62,340 bases of DNA, from NCBI GenBank assembly GCA_025531455.1, contig JAMYHL010000131.1:1-62340 (forward strand). The letters are read 5' to 3'. Position 1 is the first letter of the stretch. Each line of letters starts with the position of its first letter. A model generated the notes under the pieces. That model saw only the letters and a program-made list of their open reading frames with translations. It searched no databases and had not been told where the DNA came from. Below are positions 54,464 through 62,340 of the stretch, piece by piece. This DNA is from Apiotrichum sp. Y4204. Taxonomy: Eukaryota; Basidiomycota; Tremellomycetes; Trichosporonales; Trichosporonaceae. The position numbers and the translations under genes were made by a program.

Positions 54464-56344
54464 CTACACGGAAGGAAGAGACAACTCGTCCTTAAACTGC
54501 TGCTCGCCCACGAGATCCCGGTATCCGTCCCAGGAGAGGAACTCGAGCGCGACCTCGGGCTCGTCCTCATCAGTCCGCGTGGGCGCTATACTGTTGACGA
54601 TCGCCTCCTCTTCCTCGGCGCGTGCCGTGATGTCCTGGATCGCAAAGTTCATGTTGGTAGTGTGGTGCGTCATGTCGTGGCCGACCGTCTCCCCCAACGC
54701 ATTAAGCAAGTGTAGCGTCGCGGAAAAGTGGCTCTGCTGCGCCCGCAGCGCGCGGGCACTAAGCATACCCCGCATGCGTGCCTTGTTGCGGTACGTCTCG
54801 AGGATGATGGCGCCAAGCTCCTCCGTCACACTGTCCTCTGGAGCGAGGTTGATCACCTGGGGGTCGATGCGTTCCAGGCCAACAAAGGTTACTCGCTCGC
54901 TGACGTGCAGTAGCTGCGCGGCGACTATGCCGACTGTGCGGAGGAAGCCGAGGCGTAGGCGGAGTCGCGCGAGGGCGCGAGCAGCCGCCTCGCTCTCAGG
55001 AAGCTGTATCTGCACTTCGTCCGTGTCCGATGGCGCCGACGTGGAAGACGACGCAACGGGCTTGGTGTCTTCCTTTGGGGGGAGGGGCGAAAAGGTGAAT
55101 ACGACGTGGCGCGGGCCTGACTCGCCCCACGGGTGGCGCAGCTCGGTCTGCCCGAGGGCGGGGTGCGTCGCGTCGTAGAGAATGTGCACGACTGCCTTGT
55201 CCGGCTGCTTGGCGGGGGGCTGCTCAGTCGGCCTGGGAACGAGCTCGTCTCCAGGAAGGGAGTAGGCGACGACGTCGGGTCCGCCGCCGGGGTGCAGCTC
55301 GAGGCTGCGGATGACGGGGCGCGGCGGGCGCGAATTGAACACTTCCGGCATGTTCAGGAGGCGGAGGCGGTTCCGGAGTGCTAGCTGCGACGGAGGAATG
55401 CCCGCGTCGGTGGCGCCTCCGGCCGCGGTCCCAGCGGCGTCGCCGCCAGCCGCCTCGCCTCCAGCAACAGCTTGGGCAGTGACAGCGGCAGCCACAGCCG
55501 CCGCGACAGGCCCAGGAAAACCCAACTCCTCCCCACCAGCGCCGGCGGGCCCAGCAACACCGGCCGGGCCAGCAGCAGGCTCGACATTGGCTGGTCCCAC
55601 CTGAGCACCAGCACCAACGGGACCGGCAGCACCAACAGCACCAGCTCCAGCTTCAACTTGCGCCCCAGCTCCAGCTCCAGCTCCAGCCCCAGCTCCCCCA
55701 CCGGCAGCACCAGTTCCAGCACCAGCTTCAGCGGCGGCCCTGCGCGCCGCCGCGTGCGCCATGGCCGCCTCGCGCTCCTGCGCAACGACCATCTCGTCCG
55801 CAGCCGGGATGCGGAGGTTGGCAAACTGGATAACCTCGACGACGGTGTCTGCGGGAGGCAGGAAGCGGAGTTCGGTGCCCTCGTTGGTGGTCCGCGCGGC
55901 CGCGCCAGGCGGGAGGGGGTTTGACGCGAGGTTGCGGCGCACAGTGGCGATTCCATTCCATGCCGACTCGAAGGCGTCGTGGACTGCCAGAGACGGGATC
56001 TGCTGCGTCGGGTCCCGGCCGACCGTGGCGGGACGGGCGTTGATGTCCAGCACGCGGGTGTAGGCCTTGACTCTGGCCGGGGCGTCGAGTCCGAGAACGG
56101 GACCGAGAGACGGGAGACGGCCACCGGGGGAGTACAGGCCGCCGAGGGGGAGCGGGAGGGAGTTCGCAGTAGTCATCCACCCGCCGCGGTTCAGCTCTAT
56201 GTGTCGGTAGAGCTCGGCGTCGGCGAGGGCCTGCATGTGCTTTGACACGCTGCGGAGTGTGAGGAGCGCGGCGCGAGGCGAGGCCGCGACGATGGCTTCC
56301 AGGATGTGCGGGAAGCCCTCGGCGTCGATTATACCGCTTGCCAT
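54464..56344 (-). CDS. F-box-like family protein with Gly/Ala-rich insert
   Basis: Single-exon gene, 626 aa, ATG at 56344. The F-box-like block is right at the N-terminus (residues 11-55): FPHILEAIVAASPRAALL, then RSVSKHMQALADAELYRHIEL. RVLDINARPA follows. Residues about 205-315 are a Gly/Ala repeat (GAGAGAGAGAQVEAGAG type) with Pro/Val interruptions. Then come VVHILYDATHPALGQ, HVVFTFSPLPP, VTFVGLERIDPQV and, at the end, LEFLSWDGYRDLVGEQQF. A helical stretch before the last block (RALRAQQSHFSATLHLLNALG) is not seen in the other members. The insert looks like recent repeat expansion. The function is unknown. It is followed on the same strand by two more family members. Confidence 0.82.
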   Translation of the reverse strand: MASGIIDAEGFPHILEAIVAASPRAALLTLRSVSKHMQALADAELYRHIELNRGGWMTTANSLPLPLGGLYSPGGRLPSLGPVLGLDAPARVKAYTRVLDINARPATVGRDPTQQIPSLAVHDAFESAWNGIATVRRNLASNPLPPGAAARTTNEGTELRFLPPADTVVEVIQFANLRIPAADEMVVAQEREAAMAHAAARRAAAEAGAGTGAAGGGAGAGAGAGAGAQVEAGAGAVGAAGPVGAGAQVGPANVEPAAGPAGVAGPAGAGGEELGFPGPVAAAVAAAVTAQAVAGGEAAGGDAAGTAAGGATDAGIPPSQLALRNRLRLLNMPEVFNSRPPRPVIRSLELHPGGGPDVVAYSLPGDELVPRPTEQPPAKQPDKAVVHILYDATHPALGQTELRHPWGESGPRHVVFTFSPLPPKEDTKPVASSSTSAPSDTDEVQIQLPESEAAARALARLRLRLGFLRTVGIVAAQLLHVSERVTFVGLERIDPQVINLAPEDSVTEELGAIILETYRNKARMRGMLSARALRAQQSHFSATLHLLNALGETVGHDMTHHTTNMNFAIQDITARAEEEEAIVNSIAPTRTDEDEPEVALEFLSWDGYRDLVGEQQFKDELSLPSV

Positions 56345-57014
56345 GGTAATGAGGTGTTGAAGAGACGGTTACGCGTCGAAGAGTGGGAGAAGTCGGACGT
56401 GGACTCTGAAGGCCACAGCGCTATGGAGGCTTGATCGGCCAGCGCATGCAGCGCAGCTTTGTCTGACAGTGAGACCTGTTTCCGCCGGAAACGTGGATAT
56501 CCTGCCAAGAAACGCCCTCTGGCATGTCGTCGAGTATCGGACTCGCTCTCCCTCCTGCATGCATGTCCAGTGTATCCGTCGTCTGCTCATCCTTGCCTCG
56601 TTGCTTCTCATGCTTCTTGAAACCTCGTACACACCATCAGTTAAAGCCCGTCGCCGAGCATACCAATCGTCGTCAACGACATTGCGAACGTGACGTCATG
56701 ATCATGCATTCCTCGCGACCCGTCGACAGACTCTACACATCTCCACACACACCGCACAACGCGGTCGGAGGAAGTGGGTATAAATGCGGCCTGGATTAGA
56801 TAAGGCAATGGGGAGAAAACCTGTGGGGCAGACTATACACAACAACAATTACGAACGGCGACACCAGGACAACTATTAGTGGGCGTACAACCGGAACAGA
56901 ACAGCGCATGGGATGAGGCTTGAATGGGAGTGGGAGCAGCTCGCAGAGCGTCCACCCGATGAATATAATAGTGATGGCCTTGAGCTCGATAACTGAAAGC
57001 ATGGGTCGGGGTGG
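56345..57014. other. Intergenic spacer within F-box-like cluster
   Basis: 670 bp between two minus-strand family genes; it contains the promoter of the gene starting at 56344. No gene is seen. Confidence 0.6.
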
Positions 57015-58121
57015 TTATGCCGAGCGCCTGCGGCTCAGCTGAAGTGCGTCGAACGGATCAGACTCGATGAAACCGGGCGACTCGACCGCGTCGAGAACAA
57101 ACGTGTCCCATTCCTGATCGGCAACGTACTCGCTGCGCGACATAAACTTGATCGCCTGAGGTACTTGCTGCGCAATCTCCTGAGGAAAGAGGACCGAACT
57201 CTCCTCCTTGATTGCGTCAATGATCCTTCGCTCGATGTCCGCAGCTGCAGTGTCCACGGGTGTGTCAAGGAGCGCGTGGTCTATCTCGTCGATGGCCACG
57301 AGCGTATGTCTGCCTGCAGCCGGGCCCGATGACTCGATTGCGTTACCGATGCGAATAGCCAGCTCCTCGACAAGATGGGAGAGCATGCCCAGGCGGCGGG
57401 GCGGATGGGGGATCTCAGTGCCACAGTGCGGGGACACAGATTCGCCACTCGACCTCGCACCCTCAGTCCGCGCAGTGTAGATGATGACCGAGTGGGTATC
57501 ATCAGGACACTTTCCAAGCTGCAGAAAACTGTGGAGGGGAACCGCGTACGGGTCATAAAGGACGTTGGTGACCGACGTCTTGGTCCCGGAAGGGATGTCA
57601 AACGTGAAGGCTGAGGGGCAGCAGCACGGACTGGAAATGGACGAATCGGCGTGCGCATGCGTCCCCTCCGCTGGCGTCAGGTAGGCAACGTCTACGAGGT
57701 GGATTGCAGGCAGTGCACGCGCAGTGGGCTCGATACGATTCACGACTTGAAGATTGCACAACGCGGTGGCAAGAGCCGGGTCGACTCTCGCAATGTCGAG
57801 CTTGGTACGGCAATCGAGAACACGGGCGTTTGCCAGCCGGAAAGTCCAGAGCGCGCGTTCAGCCGCGCTCGCATTGTCGTCATCCCAGCGCAGCCCAGGG
57901 AGGCGTCCGTGCGGGGCGAGGATGGACAAGTTGGTCGTGCCCTCCACAACAATGTGCTCGAATAGACGCGCATCGACACGGTCGCGTAGCGCCTTACATG
58001 TGCCCCGGAAGGCAATGAGAGAAGCAGGAGGAGCAAAGTAAAAAATGGCCTCGAAGATGTGGGGGTAACGGATGTGGTCAATACAATCAGCGGTCCCGCC
58101 AGCTGGTCGGCGGTTACGCAT
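57015..58121 (-). CDS. F-box-like family protein
   Basis: Single-exon gene, 368 aa. The start is the ATG at 58121; the open frame upstream to 58163 has no ATG. The F-box-like block spans residues 19-62: YPHIFEAIFYFAPPASLI, then AFRGTCKALRDRVDARLFEHI. The next blocks are ARVLDCRTKLD (about 100), VTNVLYDPYAVPLH (about 200) with SVIIYTART, RRLGMLSHLVEELAIRIG (about 250), HTLVAIDEIDHALLD, and IKFMSRSEYVADQEWD near the C-terminus. This compact copy shows all blocks with few inserts, so it is a good reference for defining the family. Closest in layout to the gene at 58847-60007, which suggests a tandem duplication. Function unknown; any SCF role is inference. Confidence 0.82.
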   Translation of the reverse strand: MRNRRPAGGTADCIDHIRYPHIFEAIFYFAPPASLIAFRGTCKALRDRVDARLFEHIVVEGTTNLSILAPHGRLPGLRWDDDNASAAERALWTFRLANARVLDCRTKLDIARVDPALATALCNLQVVNRIEPTARALPAIHLVDVAYLTPAEGTHAHADSSISSPCCCPSAFTFDIPSGTKTSVTNVLYDPYAVPLHSFLQLGKCPDDTHSVIIYTARTEGARSSGESVSPHCGTEIPHPPRRLGMLSHLVEELAIRIGNAIESSGPAAGRHTLVAIDEIDHALLDTPVDTAAADIERRIIDAIKEESSVLFPQEIAQQVPQAIKFMSRSEYVADQEWDTFVLDAVESPGFIESDPFDALQLSRRRSA

Positions 58122-58846
58122 TGCGTTGTCGAATGAGAGCCAGTTGCTACAGGGTGGTGACAACGAGAGACAAAAGGAATCGGGGGATGGAGCTCCAGCG
58201 TTCTCTCGACCGACAATTTAAGCTCAAACAGACGATCCTGAGAGCTCGGTGCACACATCGTGGAACGAGGGTAAAGTGCTCGCCTCCCCAATCTGGACCA
58301 GGCCCACCAGGGTGTGGCGTGGGGGCGGCCGTGGGTGGCAACTACACACGTGAAGGGCCGTGTGGCACAGACCACCATTGTCGTATCGAGTGGTCTCGGG
58401 TCAGCAAGAGGATGGGGAGCAGGGGTACATTAGTAGTAAACACCGCCTCAGGTTGGAGAGGACCCGGGACGGCGTCCAGTATCGGAGTGCAGGATGCAAG
58501 ATTGGTCTCGTGGCCTCACTCTGTCGGAAGAGATCGGCATGGTAGCGTCAGGTGGTGAGGGTGGGGAAGCATAGGATGGAAAAGGAAGTGTGAGTGGGGA
58601 TAGACGGTTGATTTCCGGCTGCCGCCTTGAGATCTTGAGACACGTTGGGCACGGCGCATGTCGCTTGCCCCGCGGGGCTCCAAGATCACAAGTCAAAGAG
58701 AGCATGGCGTGACCAAAACAGACAAACTTGTCCTGAAATGGTTATTTGCTCCACAGCATGCTTCATTTAGGCACTGTGTGGCACGACACGGCTCGACGGC
58801 GTGTTGAGGTGATCGGTGCCATTCGCTGGCGGTCATCGGCACGGGA
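58122..58846. other. Intergenic spacer within F-box-like cluster
   Basis: 725 bp between two minus-strand family genes, holding the promoter of the gene starting at 58121. No gene is seen. Confidence 0.6.
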
Positions 58847-60007
58847 CTAGTCTTCCACCGTGTGTAGCTCGTATTCGTACTGCCCAACGTGCTGCCTGTA
58901 TTCTTGGCGGGTGAGAAACTCGACATAGTCATGCGCTCGGACACCGCGTTGGAGTTCGCTCGGGCGCCACTGCTTCCATTCAGCCTCTATGGCGTCCAAA
59001 ATGGTATTCTCGCGCTCCTTTGAGGAGAGTGACGCCGGGAGTCCGAGCCACAGGGCATCGAGCTCGTCGACCCCAACGAGGGTAAACTTGACATCAGGGA
59101 TGCGAAGGCTCATCGCATCAACGACACAGCAGAGCAGGCCCAAGCGGTGTTCAGGACGGTTCATAACAGAGGGCGGCGCGGGTGGTAAACCTTCGGTCCG
59201 CGGGGTCAGGATCACCACTACCCGCTGAAGGTATCTGGCAAATGAGATGATATTCAGCTGGCAATCGGGTAGTCTCGGATGGTGTGGGTGATAGATGACA
59301 GACACGATCATTGTGGTGGCGCCTTCGGGAATAGGAGCGACGCCAACCCCCAGCGGGGTAAACCAGTCAGCTCTCAGAGACCGAGGAGATACGAGGAGGA
59401 AGTCGACGATGGTCGGGGTTCGAATGTGGCAGAGTACCGGATCCTGTCGACGGACTAGCTGTACATCGGCAAGAGCGGGTCCAAGATCCTCGCGGTCCCG
59501 GAACAGCAGCCCAACGGACCGGTAGTAGTCGACAACTCGGCAATGCTGGTGTAGCAGTGACAAGCAGCGGGCCCGGCACGCTGGAGTAACATCAAGGTTG
59601 AACCGGAGTCCGGGGATCTTGCCCTGGAAGAATGGTGCAGTGAAATGCGACAGGATGACCCTGTTGTTGACCTTGATATGTCCACACAGCAGCTTGTCCA
59701 TTCTGTCCCGATAGTGACGCGACGCGGCACGCAGTGCGATCCGCGACGAATGCGGCGCGTACTGGATGATGAGGTCCATGATGTGGGGAAACGACAGGTG
59801 GTCAAGAACCACCGACGGGGTCGGTGCGGGGCCTGCAGGTGCTTCTGTCACGACCGGCCCGCGCGCTATCCCCCGAGATGTGCCGCTGCCGCTCTGCTCC
59901 CGAGACAAGATCAAGTGTGCGGACGCTGGCATGAGGTGGTCGCGCCGCGGGTCAAAGTCGCCACCCAGCGAGGGCATGAACGGCGTCAACACGGAAGAGG
60001 CTGCCAT
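58847..60007 (-). CDS. F-box-like family protein
   Basis: Single-exon coding region, 386 aa from the ATG at 60007. The frame is open further upstream (to 60085) but has no ATG there, and that part probably lies in the 5' UTR. The F-box-like block is at residues 73-115: FPHIMDLIIQYAPHSSRI, then RAASRHYRDRMDKLL and GHIKV. Later blocks are CRVVDYYRSVG, VSVIYHPHHPRLP with RVVVILTPRTEGLP, RLGLLCCVVDAMSLRI, FTLVGVDELDALWLGLP and the C-terminal VEFLTRQEYRQHVGQYEY. The N-terminal 70 residues are unrelated to the other copies. A TTATAA at 60265-60270 and a likely 5'-UTR intron (about 60153-60191) lie upstream. Function unknown. Confidence 0.82.
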   Translation of the reverse strand: MAASSVLTPFMPSLGGDFDPRRDHLMPASAHLILSREQSGSGTSRGIARGPVVTEAPAGPAPTPSVVLDHLSFPHIMDLIIQYAPHSSRIALRAASRHYRDRMDKLLCGHIKVNNRVILSHFTAPFFQGKIPGLRFNLDVTPACRARCLSLLHQHCRVVDYYRSVGLLFRDREDLGPALADVQLVRRQDPVLCHIRTPTIVDFLLVSPRSLRADWFTPLGVGVAPIPEGATTMIVSVIYHPHHPRLPDCQLNIISFARYLQRVVVILTPRTEGLPPAPPSVMNRPEHRLGLLCCVVDAMSLRIPDVKFTLVGVDELDALWLGLPASLSSKERENTILDAIEAEWKQWRPSELQRGVRAHDYVEFLTRQEYRQHVGQYEYELHTVED

Positions 60008-60857
60008 CTTGACTTGGGCGGTGGCAAACGCAGGCTTGCCTAAAGAGACACGGGAGATCCAAGCGGAAGAGTAGCAAAGTAGCAAAGCTGTGATGAGTGG
60101 GGAGAAAGGGGGACGTGCGGTGGCGAGTGGGACAGGTGACTATCTGATGGACTGTGGTCAGCTTGTTTGGGAATAGAAGAGGCAGCTCACTTGTGGGCGA
60201 GAGTGTGGTGCTACCGATCAACAGTGGGTGGCGATGAAGAGGGCTGAAAGAGATATGCAGAGGATTATAAGTGCTCGAAGTGGATAATGGTGTCGGAACA
60301 TGATCCATTACAGCCCCCTTGATGTGGTACCACCTCATGCTCCTCGTGCTCCTCATCATCATCTCGATCGAGCACAGCACGGCTCAACCGGCCGTGACCG
60401 TCAACAACACGGCACGTGATGGGGTGGCACAAGACCCCATTCATGAATTCATGACATCACAGCTATCACAGTCATCCTCGGCTATCACCCACGTACTTTA
60501 CGTAAATGCGGCGCCATGAACCCCCCGGACCTACATAGATAAGAAGCATGACCCCTGGAATCCTGAGAAAGAAATCAGTCGCGCTCATGGACCATCGGTT
60601 CTCGTACCGCACAGTCGGCGCAGTCGGGCGCATGTCAAGGGCGTGAGTCTCCAAGATCTATGAAGTAGGAGGCTTTGCTGAGCTTTAATCTTGCAGAGCT
60701 GGGACGGTGGGCGCAGGGAGCTGCTGGGGAAGTAAGTGCTTTGCTTGGTTGGCTGAGATTCGCAGACCATGTCCGGCATTGCTGCTAGGTTGAACAAGGA
60801 CTCGGTGAACTGCGACCACTCTCTTTCTCATTTCACGTCTCTCCCCCTCATCTAGTC
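60008..60857. promoter_or_regulatory. Divergent promoter region
   Basis: 850 bp between the F-box-like gene (minus, ATG 60007) and the small spliced gene (plus, ATG 60858). TTATAA at 60265-60270 suits the minus-strand gene. GTGAGC...CTGACCACAG on the minus strand at about 60191-60153 looks like a 5'-UTR intron. Confidence 0.5.
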
Positions 60858-61452
60858 ATGACCACCATCCGCCCTTTCGGTATCAGCTCCCCCCACGCTC
60901 ACGGCCTGGTAAGCTCTGCCAAGTTCACCCTAACGCCAGCGGTACCGCAGCAAGAAGAATCCCGACGGCGTACTCCACGTCGCATACACAAACGGCGGAC
61001 TCTACTTCGGCGGACTAGTGACCGGTCCATCCTCGCCTCCACGTACTGAAACCCTCCCTCCCACTCCAGCAAGCTGGCACATCGTGACCCTGGTGTCCTC
61101 CACGCCGCCCTTCTCCCGCCCCGACACCGAGATCCTCTCAATAACACCGGAGACGTACGCGGATCTCGTGCGCGCCGAGACCGCGGGTTTTTGGCCCGCG
61201 TTTAATGACCACGTGTACGCGCTGCGGATGCTGTGGGAAAATAAGGTCAAGGGACTGAAGCTCCAAACTGGGACGAGGATTAGGGTGCCCGACTGGATAG
61301 CGGACGAGATTCGGGAGGCTGCCACCCGCGTGGCATACGATACGATTTGGGCCGAGGAGACCGAGGGCGCATCCGGTCGCCTACCAGAAGGGGATGCGTT
61401 GTTGGAGGCGAGGATGGAGACGTACCTCAAAGACATCCAACGGGGTTCCTAG
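60858..61452 (+). CDS. Small orphan protein, spliced
   Basis: Two exons, 60858-60908 and 60940-61452, separated by a 31-nt intron with GTAAGC donor, CTAAC branch-like site and CCAG acceptor, giving 187 aa. The join restores HGLRYRSKKNPDGVLHVAY without any stop. The middle reads SWHIVTLVSSTPPF and ILSITPETYADLVRAE, followed by a charged helix region with MLWENKVKGLKLQTG and WIADEIREAATRVAYDTIW. No signal peptide, membrane segment or metal-binding motif is visible. I do not recognise a family. It sits directly beside the F-box-like cluster in divergent orientation. That it is a real gene is supported by the clean splice and the long frame; the function is unknown. Confidence 0.68.
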
Positions 61453-62340
61453 TTTTGACGGACTGATTCTCAGCAAACAGGACTTGTCGTAATGGTCGTT
61501 CGCACTGTAGAAGAGTTTTATGCGCAGGATGTATGCTAGTGACTTAGCCTATGCATGGGCTCCGCAGCCAAAAGAATAGCCTCAAACTATCATCTGAGTT
61601 ATATGACCTCCTCCACCTCCTGGGAAGAGACGACCAGGATAATGTCATTGAATTTGGAGAGGGCGGCGCGATGAGAAGGTCCTCTTCTGGTCCGTGCTCA
61701 ATCCCCTCGGCACGGACTGAGGTTCCCGCCACCCCACATTCCTTCCTTTCAGGAGACATTGAGAGGGTTGTAAGATGCGGACATCTTTAGCCATTCTGAG
61801 CACGGGAGTTTGGTTAATGCGATGCACACTGGGAAGGAATTGGATACCGGGATTCGTGGGATACCGGGACTCGCTGGTTTGGGCCGCTGTCCATCAGGGC
61901 TGTACATTCTGTAAATTAGTTGCGACAGAAAGCCACAGAGCACCGGTTTGATAAAAAGCAGGAAGAGGAAGAGATAATGAAAGAACGACCGTTTTCAGAG
62001 ACAAGAACAAAAGGCGAACAGACACGAATCAATAGCTGGGGATGCTCCACGCATCAAGAAAACACAGCGGCGTTTCCAAAAGGCGAAGACGAAGAGAACT
62101 CATCAGTCACCAACTGTCACGACCTTGGAGTAACGGCAAGTGCGCGGCCACTCTAGTCAAAGATGGGTCGCCGTGGATGTTGTAACGAGAAACTATTACG
62201 GGTGTGTGTGATTACTCTAACGGAATGGGGCACACAGCCTGTTCGTCGAGGTTCCCCTTCTGATGTCACTGCAGTACCTTGGTGTGCACGGCGCGACCTT
62301 AGGACAGTAGCGAATGGTGTAGTTCTAGCTAGGATGGTAT
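61453..62340. other. Right-edge region, no gene recognised
   Basis: 888 bp after the orphan gene with lower GC. Short ATG ORFs (for example 61551-61790, 79 codons) have no supporting features. Confidence 0.5.

Overview
Organism. This looks like nuclear DNA of a basidiomycete yeast. The evidence is many very short GT-AG introns (about 31-60 nt, with a CTRAY-like branch site close to the AG), GC-rich coding sequence, CT-rich leaders, and proteins such as MDV1, KTI12, ATG22, PNS1 and a CTR copper transporter. The gene content and the short introns suggest Tremellomycetes, probably Trichosporonales. That placement is inference; I cannot search. Gene models below were spliced by hand and checked for frame continuity across every junction.

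Layout, left to right. (1) 1-5253: two minus-strand F-box-like genes; the first runs off the left edge. (2) 8083-11818: a PNS1/CTL-type transporter and a nitrilase, both plus. (3) 12664-14352: an F-box-like gene, then about 5 kb without a recognisable gene. (4) 19623-24992: ATG22 (13 exons) converging on a secreted aspartic protease with a mucin-like repeat and a tryptophan-rich tail. (5) 28405-31191: a secreted cyanovirin-N-like protein and a CTR copper transporter, convergent. (6) 31721-46203: a conserved block with KTI12, MDV1, a protein with two C2H2-like fingers, a zf-4CXXC_R1 (CDCA7-like) protein and a Nudix hydrolase. (7) 47280-47357: tRNA-Asp(GTC) with a tiny intron. (8) 49556-60007: four F-box-like genes in a row, followed by a small spliced orphan gene at 60858-61452.

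Main observation. Seven genes in this window share one architecture although their overall sequences have diverged strongly. An N-terminal F-box-like helix block (often opening FPHI or YPHI) is followed by a short VLD block, a hydrophobic V-x-Y-D/H-P...VV-x-h-T-P block, an LVG-h-D/E-x-h-D block and a C-terminal F-L/M/V-S-x-x-x-Y block. Between the blocks sit unrelated low-complexity inserts (Gly/Ala, Pro, Gln/His, Ser). The seventh gene is cut by the window edge, so its last blocks are not visible. I read this as a lineage-specific, fast-diverging family of putative SCF adaptor-like proteins. The function is unknown.

The housekeeping genes act in separate processes: tRNA wobble modification (KTI12), mitochondrial fission (MDV1), vacuolar amino-acid efflux (ATG22), copper handling (CTR), nitrile or amide hydrolysis (nitrilase) and nucleotide-derivative hydrolysis (Nudix). 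I see no operon-like organisation. Two arrangements may link neighbours: the divergent KTI12/MDV1 promoter (422 bp) and the 51-bp convergent gap between the zinc-finger gene and the CDCA7-like gene.
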